64,000 bases of DNA from Limnobacter olei. Lineage in GTDB: Bacteria; Pseudomonadota; Gammaproteobacteria; Burkholderiales; Burkholderiaceae_B. Position 1 is the stretch's first letter. Every line of letters begins with the position of its first letter. Positions 24,695 through 33,105 of this stretch are shown here, piece by piece. Below the pieces are notes generated by a model. That model saw only the letters and a list, made by a program, of their open reading frames with translations. It searched no databases and was not told where the DNA came from. Position numbers and translations under genes: made by a program. The DNA is taken from the NCBI RefSeq assembly GCF_029087225.1, contig NZ_JARFJD010000007.1, positions 1 through 64,000 of the forward strand, given 5' to 3'.

Positions 24695-24701
24695 GGCCTG
24701 T

Positions 24702-25451
24702 TCATTTCATGTAACGCCATACACCCGTGGGCATGTTGGCCAACAGGGGTTTCAACAGTTTCCAAGGGTAGCCAGGCACCACGCCCACACTGCGGCGTTT
24801 CTCAATGTGATTGGCCATTTCCCGGGCGGCTTGTTCCGCTGACACTAAGAATGGGAACTTGTCCATGTCATCCACAATTTCGGTTTTTACAAAGCCGGGA
24901 AGAATTTTGGTGAAATCTATTTTGTACTTTTTCAATTCAATTGCAGCTGCATCCAGGTACATGGAGAACCCTGCTTTGGTTGCACAATAGGCAGCTTGCT
25001 TTGGAATGGGGGTCAGCGAAGCCAGCGAGGAAATACCCACCACATGACCACTACCGGCTCGTTTGAACCACTCTACCGCAGCATTCACGGTGGCGATCGC
25101 GCCCAGCAAATTGGTTTGCATCAATCCCAACTCGTCATTCAACTGACCCTTGCCTATGCCGATTAACTTGTTAACACCAGCGTTCACGATGACCACATCA
25201 ACCTGGTTTAAATGACTGAACAGGGTGTGCAATGTTGGCCCCACAGCGCTCGTGTTGTTGACATCAAGCTCGATGATCTCGACTTGCAGATTCTGGCAGC
25301 CGGGCTGCAGTGCAATTTCGGCACGCAGCGCTTCAAGTTTGTCCAGCCTGCGTGCAGCCAGTCCAAGGTTGTAACCACGCCGTGCAAATTCAAGGGCCAA
25401 GGCTTTTCCAATACCCGATGAGGCCCCTGTGATAACCACTGTTTTGCTCAA
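24702..25451 (-). CDS. Short-chain dehydrogenase/reductase
   Basis: The 249-residue classical SDR has the NAD(P) motif TGASSGIG at 8-15, NAGVNK near 92 and the active-site pair Y-C-A-T-K near 155, with the serine in GISSLAS. AARRLDKLE after the second strand suggests NADPH preference. It oxidises or reduces an alcohol or ketone; the substrate is unknown. It starts with TTG overlapping the stop of the GST gene, so the two are co-translated. It is a paralogue of the SDR at 37601. Confidence 0.9.
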   Translation of the reverse strand: MSKTVVITGASSGIGKALALEFARRGYNLGLAARRLDKLEALRAEIALQPGCQNLQVEIIELDVNNTSAVGPTLHTLFSHLNQVDVVIVNAGVNKLIGIGKGQLNDELGLMQTNLLGAIATVNAAVEWFKRAGSGHVVGISSLASLTPIPKQAAYCATKAGFSMYLDAAAIELKKYKIDFTKILPGFVKTEIVDDMDKFPFLVSAEQAAREMANHIEKRRSVGVVPGYPWKLLKPLLANMPTGVWRYMK

Positions 25452-26578
25452 GCTGCTTTCTCCATGTGTTTTGGTGGCAATTCAGTCACTGCCACGGTCA
25501 ATGCCCAGCGCTCTACACGAGGCAGGTTAAGGCGCAGAATATGTTCCGCGTTGTGTTGTTTCAGCCAAGTGCGAACATCGTGTTTGTCGCTGTCGGCCAT
25601 GTCGGCATAGCAATCCAGAGCGCGCTGCATCATCCAGATCATGTAGGGAAGGGCGCCGCGCTTGAAGGGTTTTCCGCCCATGGTGGTCGTCACTTCACCA
25701 ATGCGTCGGGGCAAACGCTGATTCAATCCGTTTTGCTGCGCATACCGCGTGGCCAACTCGCCAACCTGTGCCACCATGGGTATAAACTCTTCGAAGATCG
25801 ATTTGAAAACCGGGTTCAAACTTGCAGGAATTTCATCGTTGCCCAAAAGGGCCATGCTTGAATGCACAGCCGGGTTTTTCATGCGTTCCAGCCAGGCATT
25901 CAAATGGGTTCTTGGTTCTATCAATTCGCGTTTGGGCCAGGGGTCACGGCCAAGGTGACCATACATGGTGCCCACCAAACCGAAGTCGCCCAGGCTTGGA
26001 CGCTCGCCCAGTAAAAATGCAAATTGTTCGAAATGTCGGTTCAATGCGTCGAGCATGTGCACAGTCCATTCATTCATGGTGTCGTATTGCTCAGGCACTA
26101 TTCCAACGAAAGGCAACATGCCTCGCAGCATTTTTGCGGGGCGTTGCGCTGCTTTGTTTTGCAAAAAACGTGGTGCCCACGGCAACAGGGCTTTTCCGGC
26201 GTCATGTTCAAACAAGGCGAAATTTTCTGGGTAATTCCAGCGTGTGTGCATGGCGATTGGAACCCACCATTCATCGCCCCAGGCCTCCAGCAACATGGAG
26301 GCGAATTCCTGTACCGGGGTGTCGGGTGTTACAGGGTTTTTGTGGTGTAGCGACTCAATGTAGTCAATGATCTCGCTGGTGTCCTGTATCCATTCGCCTG
26401 AAGGTGTTTTCAACACCGGCATTACAGCTGCACCAGTTTTTTTCTTGATGGTTCGGGTCAGCGTAAACAGGTTGACCGCTTTGAGCACGTGGTCGACTTG
26501 TTTGTAGCGCAAATAGCAAAGCGCCTTGCCTGTGAAATAGGACAAGTGCCAGCCATATAGAGTGTAGGTTTGTCTCAT
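25448..26578 (-). CDS. Glutathione S-transferase-like protein, long form
   Basis: The 376-residue protein has an N-terminal thioredoxin-like GST domain (YTLYGWHLSYFTGKALCYL, VMPVLKTPSGEWIQDTSEIIDYIE) and a helical C-terminal domain with LLGERPSLGDFGLVGTMYGHL. It then runs about 120 residues beyond a normal GST of 200-240. The extra part has no motif I know. It is first in the nine-gene leftward operon, with the promoter at 26610-26639. A paralogue with the same extension lies at 27871-28959, also next to a TetR gene. Confidence 0.85.
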   Translation of the reverse strand: MRQTYTLYGWHLSYFTGKALCYLRYKQVDHVLKAVNLFTLTRTIKKKTGAAVMPVLKTPSGEWIQDTSEIIDYIESLHHKNPVTPDTPVQEFASMLLEAWGDEWWVPIAMHTRWNYPENFALFEHDAGKALLPWAPRFLQNKAAQRPAKMLRGMLPFVGIVPEQYDTMNEWTVHMLDALNRHFEQFAFLLGERPSLGDFGLVGTMYGHLGRDPWPKRELIEPRTHLNAWLERMKNPAVHSSMALLGNDEIPASLNPVFKSIFEEFIPMVAQVGELATRYAQQNGLNQRLPRRIGEVTTTMGGKPFKRGALPYMIWMMQRALDCYADMADSDKHDVRTWLKQHNAEHILRLNLPRVERWALTVAVTELPPKHMEKAA

Positions 26579-26609
26579 TTGACCCTTGTTTGCGGGTTTC
26601 GAATAATTA

Positions 26610-26639
26610 ATTAGAACATTAATATTTACACTGTGTCAA
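26610..26639 (-). promoter_or_regulatory. Promoter and likely TetR operator of the nine-gene operon
   Basis: On the minus strand: -35 TTGACA (26634-26639), an 18-bp spacer and -10 TCTAAT (26610-26615, 5 of 6). A 15-bp near-palindrome, TTTACAC-T-GTGTCAA (26625-26639), covers the -35 box. It lies between the operon and the divergent TetR gene at 26694, so it is the natural binding site for that repressor. Confidence 0.7.
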
Positions 26640-26693
26640 TTTCTTTGAATGTGTGGCAAACTGTCAAGCATTGAGACCTTGCTGCACATCGGA

Positions 26694-27287
26694 ATGAACA
26701 CACGCGTAACCCAGGAAAAGAGGCCTTACCTTGGCAAAGACGATCGCAGAAAGTCGCTGCTGAATGCTGCTTCGGAGTTGGTAGAAGAGGCGGGCTGGGG
26801 TGTGTTGAACATGAGTGCGCTAGCCGACAGGGCCGGTGTAAGCAGGCAGCTGGTTTACCAGCACTTTCCAAATCTGGAAAGTTTGCTGGGGGCCACTGCA
26901 TGGGCTATTTTCACCGACACCATGCAAGGTACAGCGCTGGCAATCACCAGCAATCCCAACGACATCAAACTGGCCATACGTGCTGCCGTGTTCGTTTCTC
27001 TGGACATGCCGGTGGGCAAGGGGGATGCGCTCTGGCAGTTGATCGCCGGTTCGGGTTTGAATTCGCCTGAGCTTGAAACCATCCGTTTGGGAATTCGAGG
27101 CGTCATTTTGAAGTTGTGGGTCCCAACCATTCGCAAAGCCAAAGGTCTGGATCAAGCCGCAGCCACTGGCCTGGTCTGGATGGTTATTCTCTCGTTTTGG
27201 GGAATTCGCCAGTTGATTCGTGATGGTGTGGTGTCGCGTGAGCAAGGCATCGCTCAGTTTGACGCGCTCCTTGATCGCCTGATTTAA
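26694..27287 (+). CDS. TetR-family repressor (divergent from the nine-gene operon)
   Basis: The protein has 197 residues from ATG 26694; an in-frame ATG at 26649 would add 15. The N-terminal HTH is clear: LLNAASELVEEAG, then MSALADRAGVSRQLVYQHF and NLESLL. The C-terminal ligand domain is helical with a short hydrophobic stretch GLVWMVILSFWGI, as in repressors that bind hydrophobic molecules. Its position head to head with the GST-first operon, with a near-palindrome over that operon's -35, makes it the likely local repressor. The effector is unknown. Confidence 0.88.
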   Translation: MNTRVTQEKRPYLGKDDRRKSLLNAASELVEEAGWGVLNMSALADRAGVSRQLVYQHFPNLESLLGATAWAIFTDTMQGTALAITSNPNDIKLAIRAAVFVSLDMPVGKGDALWQLIAGSGLNSPELETIRLGIRGVILKLWVPTIRKAKGLDQAAATGLVWMVILSFWGIRQLIRDGVVSREQGIAQFDALLDRLI

Positions 27288-27310
27288 TTGCTCGTTTTAT
27301 AACTGGGCTC

Positions 27311-27877
27311 TTATTTCAACAGTTGCTCAACGCTGCGCTGAAGAACTTTCTTGGCCGCGTTTACGCTAAGGTTTTGATCTCGGCGAAGTCGCAACCAGGT
27401 TTCAATGCTTAGCACCAAATCAAATGCTTCAAACAGGGCTTTGTCTTTAACAATCTCGCTGGGTAAAAAAGCCTTGAGCAAGTAGCGTTGTAGTTCAACA
27501 GTGCTGGCTTGCCTGTCACGCAGGTATTCGGATTCATGCAAGTGCACCAAGCTTGCAGCTTGTAGCGGAGCCAGTTTTTCAAACATGGCTGCACGGCGTT
27601 CAATGGCATGCATCAGTTTCTCATGCAGGCAATTGCCCACTACAGGGGTGGCCAGTACCGGGGCAACAATGGCGTCTACTTCGCTCGTCATTTCCCTGTA
27701 TAAGGTTTCCATGTCTTTGAAATGCCTGAACACGGTTCGCAGGCCAACCCCGGCACGTGCTGAAACCATTTCTGCTGTCGGTGCTGGGTAGCCTTCTCTA
27801 ATCAGTTCAATCAGTGCCTGAACAATCTGTTTTCTATTGGCTTGTCCGCGTGTAGTGCGACCGTCTACTTTCACCAT
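27311..27877 (-). CDS. TetR-family regulator co-transcribed with a GST gene
   Basis: The 188-residue protein has a TetR HTH at about 15-60 (NRKQIVQALIELIREG, MVSARAGVGLRTVFRHFKD). The C-terminal domain is helical with several His and Glu residues. Its start overlaps the end of the GST gene by 7 bp, so it is the second gene of a two-gene leftward unit. The perfect palindrome at 28997-29019 upstream of that unit is its likely site, giving autoregulation and perhaps control of the divergent sulfatase operon. Confidence 0.88.
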   Translation of the reverse strand: MVKVDGRTTRGQANRKQIVQALIELIREGYPAPTAEMVSARAGVGLRTVFRHFKDMETLYREMTSEVDAIVAPVLATPVVGNCLHEKLMHAIERRAAMFEKLAPLQAASLVHLHESEYLRDRQASTVELQRYLLKAFLPSEIVKDKALFEAFDLVLSIETWLRLRRDQNLSVNAAKKVLQRSVEQLLK

Positions 27878-28959
27878 GTTCTACTTGTCATTGTTGTGGG
27901 TGTGCTAATAGGCAAGCCCTTGATTCTTGCCTCTATCGGGCATGTTACAGGTTTGCTCAAGGCTGTGCCCAGTTCGGGAAAACACGTGTTTATTTCTTGT
28001 TGGATTGAGAGCTCCAGTGCCTGATATCGATTTCTCAAGCGCTGGTAACGCCAGGCACGGTAACGTTGTGTGGGTATTTTGAACTGTACACCTTGGCTGT
28101 TGAATTCAAATCGCCGCGCGTTTTGCTCAATTGCCTGTTCATTGGCTTGCATATAGGGTAAAAATTCTGCGCAAACGATGTTCAGCAGGGGGTTTAATTC
28201 GCTGGGCCATTGCCCAGGAAATGGCGTATTGTTGTAGTCGGCCAGCGTTGTATTCCAAAGGCGAGCAACCCATTCATGTACAGCCGGAGCACGGGTACGC
28301 ATAATTCTTGCCGGTGTAGGGTCGCAGAAAAAATGCCGGAACATGCTGCCATACAGCCCATAGTCGGCCAATGTTGGGCGTTGGCCAAGAACGAATGGTT
28401 GTTTCTCAAGCACTGTCTCAAGAGCATCCAGTGTTTCAAGGTAATGTGCCTCAACCCGCTTGGCGGTGCTCTTGCGTACACCGTCAAGCCACAAAAAGTG
28501 CAGCCGCTGTCGACTTAAAATGGCCCAGCGTCGCATGAAAAAGGGTAGCGGTACATCGCGCATCATGCCGTCTGCTAGGCGGTGGCTCATCAGCCTTGCG
28601 TCCTGCGCATGGGCCCAGCGGTAATACAGTGCCGGGCGCCAAAGCCATTCGTCACCGAAATCCTCCAGCAGTTGCGCAATAAAACGAAGCGTGGGGTGTT
28701 CCGGCAACACGGATGTTTCTGGTCTCAAGGTTTCCAGAAATTCAATGATTAAAGTGGTGTCGCTAAGCCACTGCCCATCCAGCCACTCCACTTGGGGCAT
28801 TTGCGCCACGCCGGTGGCCTTGCCGCAGCGTTTGAAATCTCCAGTGTTCATTTCAATCAGTTCATAGGGAATTTGTTTGCCGCGCAAGTAGGCTTCCAGC
28901 TTTCCGGTGAAATAAGAAAGATCCAGACCATGAACTTTCAAGACTTTCGGCATTGCCAT
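27871..28959 (-). CDS. Glutathione S-transferase-like protein, long form (paralogue)
   Basis: The 362-residue protein is a paralogue of the GST at 25448. The N-terminal domain begins LKVHGLDLSYFTGKLEAYL and has MPQVEWLDGQWLSDTTLIIEFLE; the second domain has LGQRPTLADYGLYGSMFRHF. Again about 120 extra residues follow the normal GST end. ATG 28959 has AAGGAG at a good distance. The gene overlaps the TetR gene after it and is preceded by a perfect operator. Confidence 0.85.
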   Translation of the reverse strand: MAMPKVLKVHGLDLSYFTGKLEAYLRGKQIPYELIEMNTGDFKRCGKATGVAQMPQVEWLDGQWLSDTTLIIEFLETLRPETSVLPEHPTLRFIAQLLEDFGDEWLWRPALYYRWAHAQDARLMSHRLADGMMRDVPLPFFMRRWAILSRQRLHFLWLDGVRKSTAKRVEAHYLETLDALETVLEKQPFVLGQRPTLADYGLYGSMFRHFFCDPTPARIMRTRAPAVHEWVARLWNTTLADYNNTPFPGQWPSELNPLLNIVCAEFLPYMQANEQAIEQNARRFEFNSQGVQFKIPTQRYRAWRYQRLRNRYQALELSIQQEINTCFPELGTALSKPVTCPIEARIKGLPISTPTTMTSRTW

Positions 28960-28996
28960 GTGTTCGACTCCTTGAGATTCGAATTTCTTTTGTATA

Positions 28997-29019
28997 TAGT
29001 GACACAAATAGTGTCACTA
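28997..29019. promoter_or_regulatory. Perfect 23-bp TetR-type operator
   Basis: TAGTGACAC (28997-29005) and GTGTCACTA (29011-29019) are exact inverted arms around AAATA. The site lies in the 107-bp divergent region between the GST-TetR unit and the sulfatase gene and could control both directions. The half-site GTGTCA also occurs in the operator of the other GST operon (26625-26639). Confidence 0.8.
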
Positions 29020-29066
29020 GTTAAGAAATAGAACAAAAGACACATTCAATTCAAATAGGGGACAAC

Positions 29067-31496
29067 ATGACGCAGCAAAGTGATGATCAAAACGATGGCA
29101 GCAATTCAGAAGGTTTGTCCCCCAAACGTTTGAAACGGCGCGCATTCCTGTCGGGCCTTGCTGTGGGTGCAGCCACTGTGGGTGTCGCTGCCACTGGCGC
29201 GCATGTGGCCAACACCAAAGCACGTGCATTGATGACACCCAAGGCTCTGCCCGAAGGCGAGGCTGCACAGGTGGCCTTGTCTTTCCAGGATTCCAGGCCT
29301 GCGACAGCCAGCAAACCGAAGGCAAAAGAAGGCGCGCCCAATGTAGTCGTCATTTTGCTGGACGACTGCGGTTTTTCCGACCTGGGGTGCTATGGCAGTG
29401 AAATAAAAACACCCGCCATCGATACCTTGGCAAAAACCGGTTTGCAGTACACCAACTTTCGCACCTGCTCAATGTGTTCGCCCACACGGGCCTCGTTCCT
29501 TACTGGTTTGAATCACCATTCCGCAGGCATGGGTTGGTTGGCCGACATTGATGCTGGTTACCCGGGGTATCGAGGTGATTTAACACACGAGGCGGCCACT
29601 TTGGCTGAGGTGTTGCAAGCGGCAGGGTGGTCCACTTTCTTGAGTGGAAAGTGGCATTTGAACAATGCGCACACCACAGGTGCAAACGGGCCTTACGACA
29701 ATTGGCCCACGCAACGCGGTTTTGATCGGGCTTATTGGTTTCAGGGGCATTCCACCGATTATTTCAAACCCTCGGAGCTGTTCGACGGCATCGCGCCGGT
29801 TGAACCGCCCGACACACCTGATTACTTTGTATGTGATGACCTTACCGACCGAGCCATTACCTACATTCGTACGCAGCAGGCACTTGAGCCAGGGCGGCCT
29901 TTCTACCTGCATTTGGCCTATCCCGGGCCTCATTCGCCTTTGCAGGCTCGTGCCCGTGAACGTGATGCCTACAAAGGCCAGTATGACAAAGGATGGGATA
30001 TAGTTCGCGCCGAAAGACTTGCACGACAGAAAGCCTTGGGTGTCATGCCCGACACAGTTGAACTGCCGCCGCTTTCCTTTGGTTCAGACAGTTGGGACAA
30101 GTTGCCTGAAGCGCATAAAAAAATTACCGCCCGTTACATGGAAGTGTATGCAGGCCTGATGAGCAATATGGACGCCAACATTGCGCGTTTGATGAGCAGC
30201 CTTGAAGAACTGGGTGTTCGTGAAAACACAATTGTGGTGCTGTTCTCTGACAATGGTGGCTCGCCCGAGGGTACCCCCACCGGCACGCCCAATGTATTTG
30301 CACCTGCGTTCGGTCGTCCAATCCCCGTGGAGGAAGCCGCGCAACTCTATGATGTACTGGGTGAAGAGGGCACTTATCCCCACTACCCCATGGGTTGGGC
30401 CAGTGCATCGAACACTCCTTTCAAAATGTACAAGCAGTATGCGCACCTGGGTGGTGTCGCCGACCCCCTGATTGTGAGTTGGCCCAAAGGTATTTCTGCG
30501 CAAGGCGAATTGCGCGACAACTTTGTACATGTGGTTGATTTGTTTCCCACCTTGCTGGAGGCCACTGGCGTTGAGCGACCTGCTGTCTACAAAGGGCAGC
30601 CTCAAAAACCCATTGAAGGCCAAAGTGTGTTGCCAACATTCAGCAAACCTGAAAGCCCAACACGAAATGAGCAGTACTTTGAGTTGGGTGGTCACCGCGC
30701 TTACATGGAGAACAATTGGCGTGCTGTGGCGCGCCACACGCGTGGAAAACCTTTCGAAGACGATGTGTGGGAACTGTACGATTTAAGCAAAGACCCCGCT
30801 GAGGGCACAGACCTGGCGAACCAGTTCCCAGAGGTCGTAGAACGCCTGAAAAGCAAATGGTTACAAGCGGCGCAACAGTACAATGTGTTGCCACTCGATG
30901 ATCGCAACCTGGTGCTTCGCCTGGTGCAAGACAGGCAAGAAAAAGGATTGCGAGCGCGTTGGGATTTTTACCCGCCCGTTGAGCGTTTGGCGCGCGATGT
31001 GGCGCCCATTGTGTGTGGTTTGTCGCACACCATTGAGCTTGAATGTGAACGCAGCAATGTTGCGGGCGATGGCGTGCTGCTGGCCCAGGGAGCCAAATAT
31101 GCCGGATGGGTGCTTTACATTCAAAATGGCAAGCTGTGTTATGAACAAAGCCTGGTGCCTTATGTGGAACGAATCGAATCGAACGCCGTGCTGCCCGAAG
31201 GTAAATTGAAAATCAGGTATCAGCAGCGTATGACTGGCCGCCCATTTGATGGCGAGGGCGTTTTGTTTGTGAACGGTCAACAGGTGGCCAAGCACACCTT
31301 CAAGCGCGTGCTGTTTTCAACCAGTTACGATGGCTTTACCGTGGGTTCTGATCTGGGTAATCAGGTATCAACCCGCTACAAAGGCCCCAATCCCTTTCAG
31401 GGCAAGTTGGGCAAGGTGACAATTGATGTGGACACCAGTAAAGTCAATCCGGTTGAAATGCTGCGCTTCTTGAGCCAAATGGGATTGAATGTCTAG
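29067..31496 (+). CDS. Exported type I sulfatase (arylsulfatase)
   Basis: The 809-residue sulfatase hydrolyses sulfate esters. It has a Tat-like start (KRLKRRAFLSGLAVGAA, about 20-37). The metal-binding block PNVVVILLDDCGFSDLGCYG is at 91-110, and the formylglycine motif C-S-P-T-R at 137-141 within FRTCSMCSPTRASFLTG. GKWHLNN and VLFSDNGGSPEG give further active-site residues. C137 must be oxidised to formylglycine, and the enzyme for that is encoded next (8-bp overlap). The C-terminal 200 residues form a beta-rich domain. The long C-terminus and the motifs suggest an arylsulfatase A-like group; the substrate is unknown. Confidence 0.93.
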   Translation: MTQQSDDQNDGSNSEGLSPKRLKRRAFLSGLAVGAATVGVAATGAHVANTKARALMTPKALPEGEAAQVALSFQDSRPATASKPKAKEGAPNVVVILLDDCGFSDLGCYGSEIKTPAIDTLAKTGLQYTNFRTCSMCSPTRASFLTGLNHHSAGMGWLADIDAGYPGYRGDLTHEAATLAEVLQAAGWSTFLSGKWHLNNAHTTGANGPYDNWPTQRGFDRAYWFQGHSTDYFKPSELFDGIAPVEPPDTPDYFVCDDLTDRAITYIRTQQALEPGRPFYLHLAYPGPHSPLQARARERDAYKGQYDKGWDIVRAERLARQKALGVMPDTVELPPLSFGSDSWDKLPEAHKKITARYMEVYAGLMSNMDANIARLMSSLEELGVRENTIVVLFSDNGGSPEGTPTGTPNVFAPAFGRPIPVEEAAQLYDVLGEEGTYPHYPMGWASASNTPFKMYKQYAHLGGVADPLIVSWPKGISAQGELRDNFVHVVDLFPTLLEATGVERPAVYKGQPQKPIEGQSVLPTFSKPESPTRNEQYFELGGHRAYMENNWRAVARHTRGKPFEDDVWELYDLSKDPAEGTDLANQFPEVVERLKSKWLQAAQQYNVLPLDDRNLVLRLVQDRQEKGLRARWDFYPPVERLARDVAPIVCGLSHTIELECERSNVAGDGVLLAQGAKYAGWVLYIQNGKLCYEQSLVPYVERIESNAVLPEGKLKIRYQQRMTGRPFDGEGVLFVNGQQVAKHTFKRVLFSTSYDGFTVGSDLGNQVSTRYKGPNPFQGKLGKVTIDVDTSKVNPVEMLRFLSQMGLNV

Positions 31497-32313
31497 ATAC
31501 TGCAAAATGCTCTCGGGTGGCGAGTTTCGAATGGGTTCGAATCGCCACTATCCCGAGGAGCGCCCCGAGCGCGCAGCTCAGGTGTGTGAATTTGCAATCG
31601 ATATTTTTCCTGTGCGCAATTCAGATTTTTCAGAATTTGTGGAGGCCACGCAGTACGTCACCCTGGCCGAGCGCCGGGGGCATTCCCACGTGTTTCAAAT
31701 GACCGAAGGCCCTGTGCCTTTGAACAATTCTGACCTGTGGTGGAAAGCCGTGCCGGGTGCGTGTTGGCACAACCCAAATCCTGGCACTGAATTGCCCGGC
31801 GATTTCAACGAGCACCCTGTGGTGCATATTGCCCTTGAAGATGCAAAGGCCTTTGCTGCGTGGGCAGGTGGGCGATTGCCTACGGAAGCTGAATGGGAAT
31901 TTGCAGCACGCGGCGGTTTGCGCAATGCCCAATTTGCCTGGGGCGATGAATTTACGCCCAATGGCCAGCGCATGGCACAGGTATGGCATGGCGCATTTCC
32001 ATGGTATTACGCCCCCGGCGGTACACCTGGTACCGTACGGGTTGGGCAATTCCCTGCCAATGGCCACGGTTTGCACGATATGATTGGCAATGTGTGGGAA
32101 TGGACCCAATCAGCATTCAGCGAGCCCTCCACCTGTTGCTCATGCAGCCCACAGCAAGATTCGAACACCCTGTTTGCCCTGAAAGGCGGCTCGCACCTGT
32201 GCGCTGCGGAATATTGCCTGCGTTACCGGCCAGCTGCGCGCATCGGGGTTGAAGGGGCTAGCAGCACCTCCCACATTGGTTTTCGTTGCGTTTACGACGC
32301 CTCACCCAAGTAA
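31489..32313 (+). CDS. Formylglycine-generating enzyme (sulfatase-modifying)
   Basis: The 274-residue FGE (SUMF1 family) oxidises the Cys in the C-x-P-x-R motif of sulfatases to formylglycine, using oxygen and copper. The fold is shown by FRMGSNRHYPEERPE, LPTEAEWEFAARGG and GNVWEWTQS. The two active-site cysteines are C238 and C243 in GGSHLCAAEYCLRYRP. It overlaps the sulfatase gene by 8 bp, so enzyme and activator are made together. There is no signal peptide, so it matures the sulfatase in the cytoplasm before Tat export, which fits the RR signal of the sulfatase. Confidence 0.94.
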   Translation: MSRYCKMLSGGEFRMGSNRHYPEERPERAAQVCEFAIDIFPVRNSDFSEFVEATQYVTLAERRGHSHVFQMTEGPVPLNNSDLWWKAVPGACWHNPNPGTELPGDFNEHPVVHIALEDAKAFAAWAGGRLPTEAEWEFAARGGLRNAQFAWGDEFTPNGQRMAQVWHGAFPWYYAPGGTPGTVRVGQFPANGHGLHDMIGNVWEWTQSAFSEPSTCCSCSPQQDSNTLFALKGGSHLCAAEYCLRYRPAARIGVEGASSTSHIGFRCVYDASPK

Positions 32314-32376
32314 GCGGGGAATCTTTTTCAATCACCACAGTCCATTCAGTTCAATAACAAAAAACTGGAGCTGTGT

Positions 32377-33060
32377 GTGAACTCGAAAAGTCTGATTGAT
32401 CAATTGTTGAAAGCGGGTACTGACATGTTGCAAAGTGGAGGCAAGGCCACCAGCGGCATGCAGATGAAAGACGTTTTGGTGGGGGCTGGCGGCGGTGCTG
32501 CGGCTACAGCAGCTTTGGGCATGTTGTTGGGTAACAAGCGCCACAAAAAAATGGCTGGCAAGGTGATTACTTATGGTGGTTTGGCTGCACTGGGCGTGTT
32601 GGCGTATAAAGCCTATGGCAATTGGCAGCAACAGCAGGGCAATATTGCTGCCACTCGGGAGCCGCAAACCGTAGACCGTTTGCCAGAACCACAGGTTGAG
32701 CAGCACAGCCAGGCTATTTTGCGTGCCTTGATTGGTGCCGCGAAAGCAGATGGCCACATTGACACAAAAGAGCGTCAGCTGATTGATGGTGAAATTGCAA
32801 AACTGACCAGTGACCCTCAATTGCAGCGCTGGTTTGATCAAGAAATGAACAAGCCGCTCGATCCGCTGGAGATTGCGAGTTACGCAACCACGCCAGAACT
32901 GGCCGCTGAAATGTTTCTAGCCAGTGTGTTGGTGGTGGACGAGGAAAGTTTTATGGAGAGAAGCTACCTGCAAGAACTGGCCAAGCAATTGCGGCTAGAC
33001 CCTGCACTGGAAGTGGAGTTGCGCGCCCAGGTTGAGCAGGCGAAAAAAACGGTCGCATGA
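32377..33060 (+). CDS. YebE-like (DUF533/TerB-like) inner membrane protein
   Basis: The 227-residue protein follows the YebE layout: an amphipathic start, a Gly/Ala-rich membrane segment (LVGAGGGAAATAALGMLLG, then ITYGGLAALGVLAYKAY), and a C-terminal TerB-like helical domain with AILRALIGAAKADGHIDTKERQ and SVLVVDEESFMERSYLQELA. The function is unknown. It starts with GTG after CTGGAG. Its stop codon lies in the loop of a hairpin that serves as terminator for the opposite gene. Confidence 0.85.
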   Translation: MNSKSLIDQLLKAGTDMLQSGGKATSGMQMKDVLVGAGGGAAATAALGMLLGNKRHKKMAGKVITYGGLAALGVLAYKAYGNWQQQQGNIAATREPQTVDRLPEPQVEQHSQAILRALIGAAKADGHIDTKERQLIDGEIAKLTSDPQLQRWFDQEMNKPLDPLEIASYATTPELAAEMFLASVLVVDEESFMERSYLQELAKQLRLDPALEVELRAQVEQAKKTVA

Positions 33061-33071
33061 AGCGACCGTTT
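33047..33071 (-). terminator. Terminator of the FadL-type gene, embedded in the YebE-like gene
   Basis: AAACGGTCGC (33047-33056) and GCGACCGTTT (33062-33071) form a perfect 10-bp stem. On the minus strand it runs into seven T, so it ends transcription of the gene at 33106-34584. On the plus strand there is no T-run; the loop holds the TGA stop of the YebE-like gene. Confidence 0.85.
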
Positions 33072-33105
33072 CAAGTTACTGCTACAAGGGTGTTTTTATC
33101 AACAC

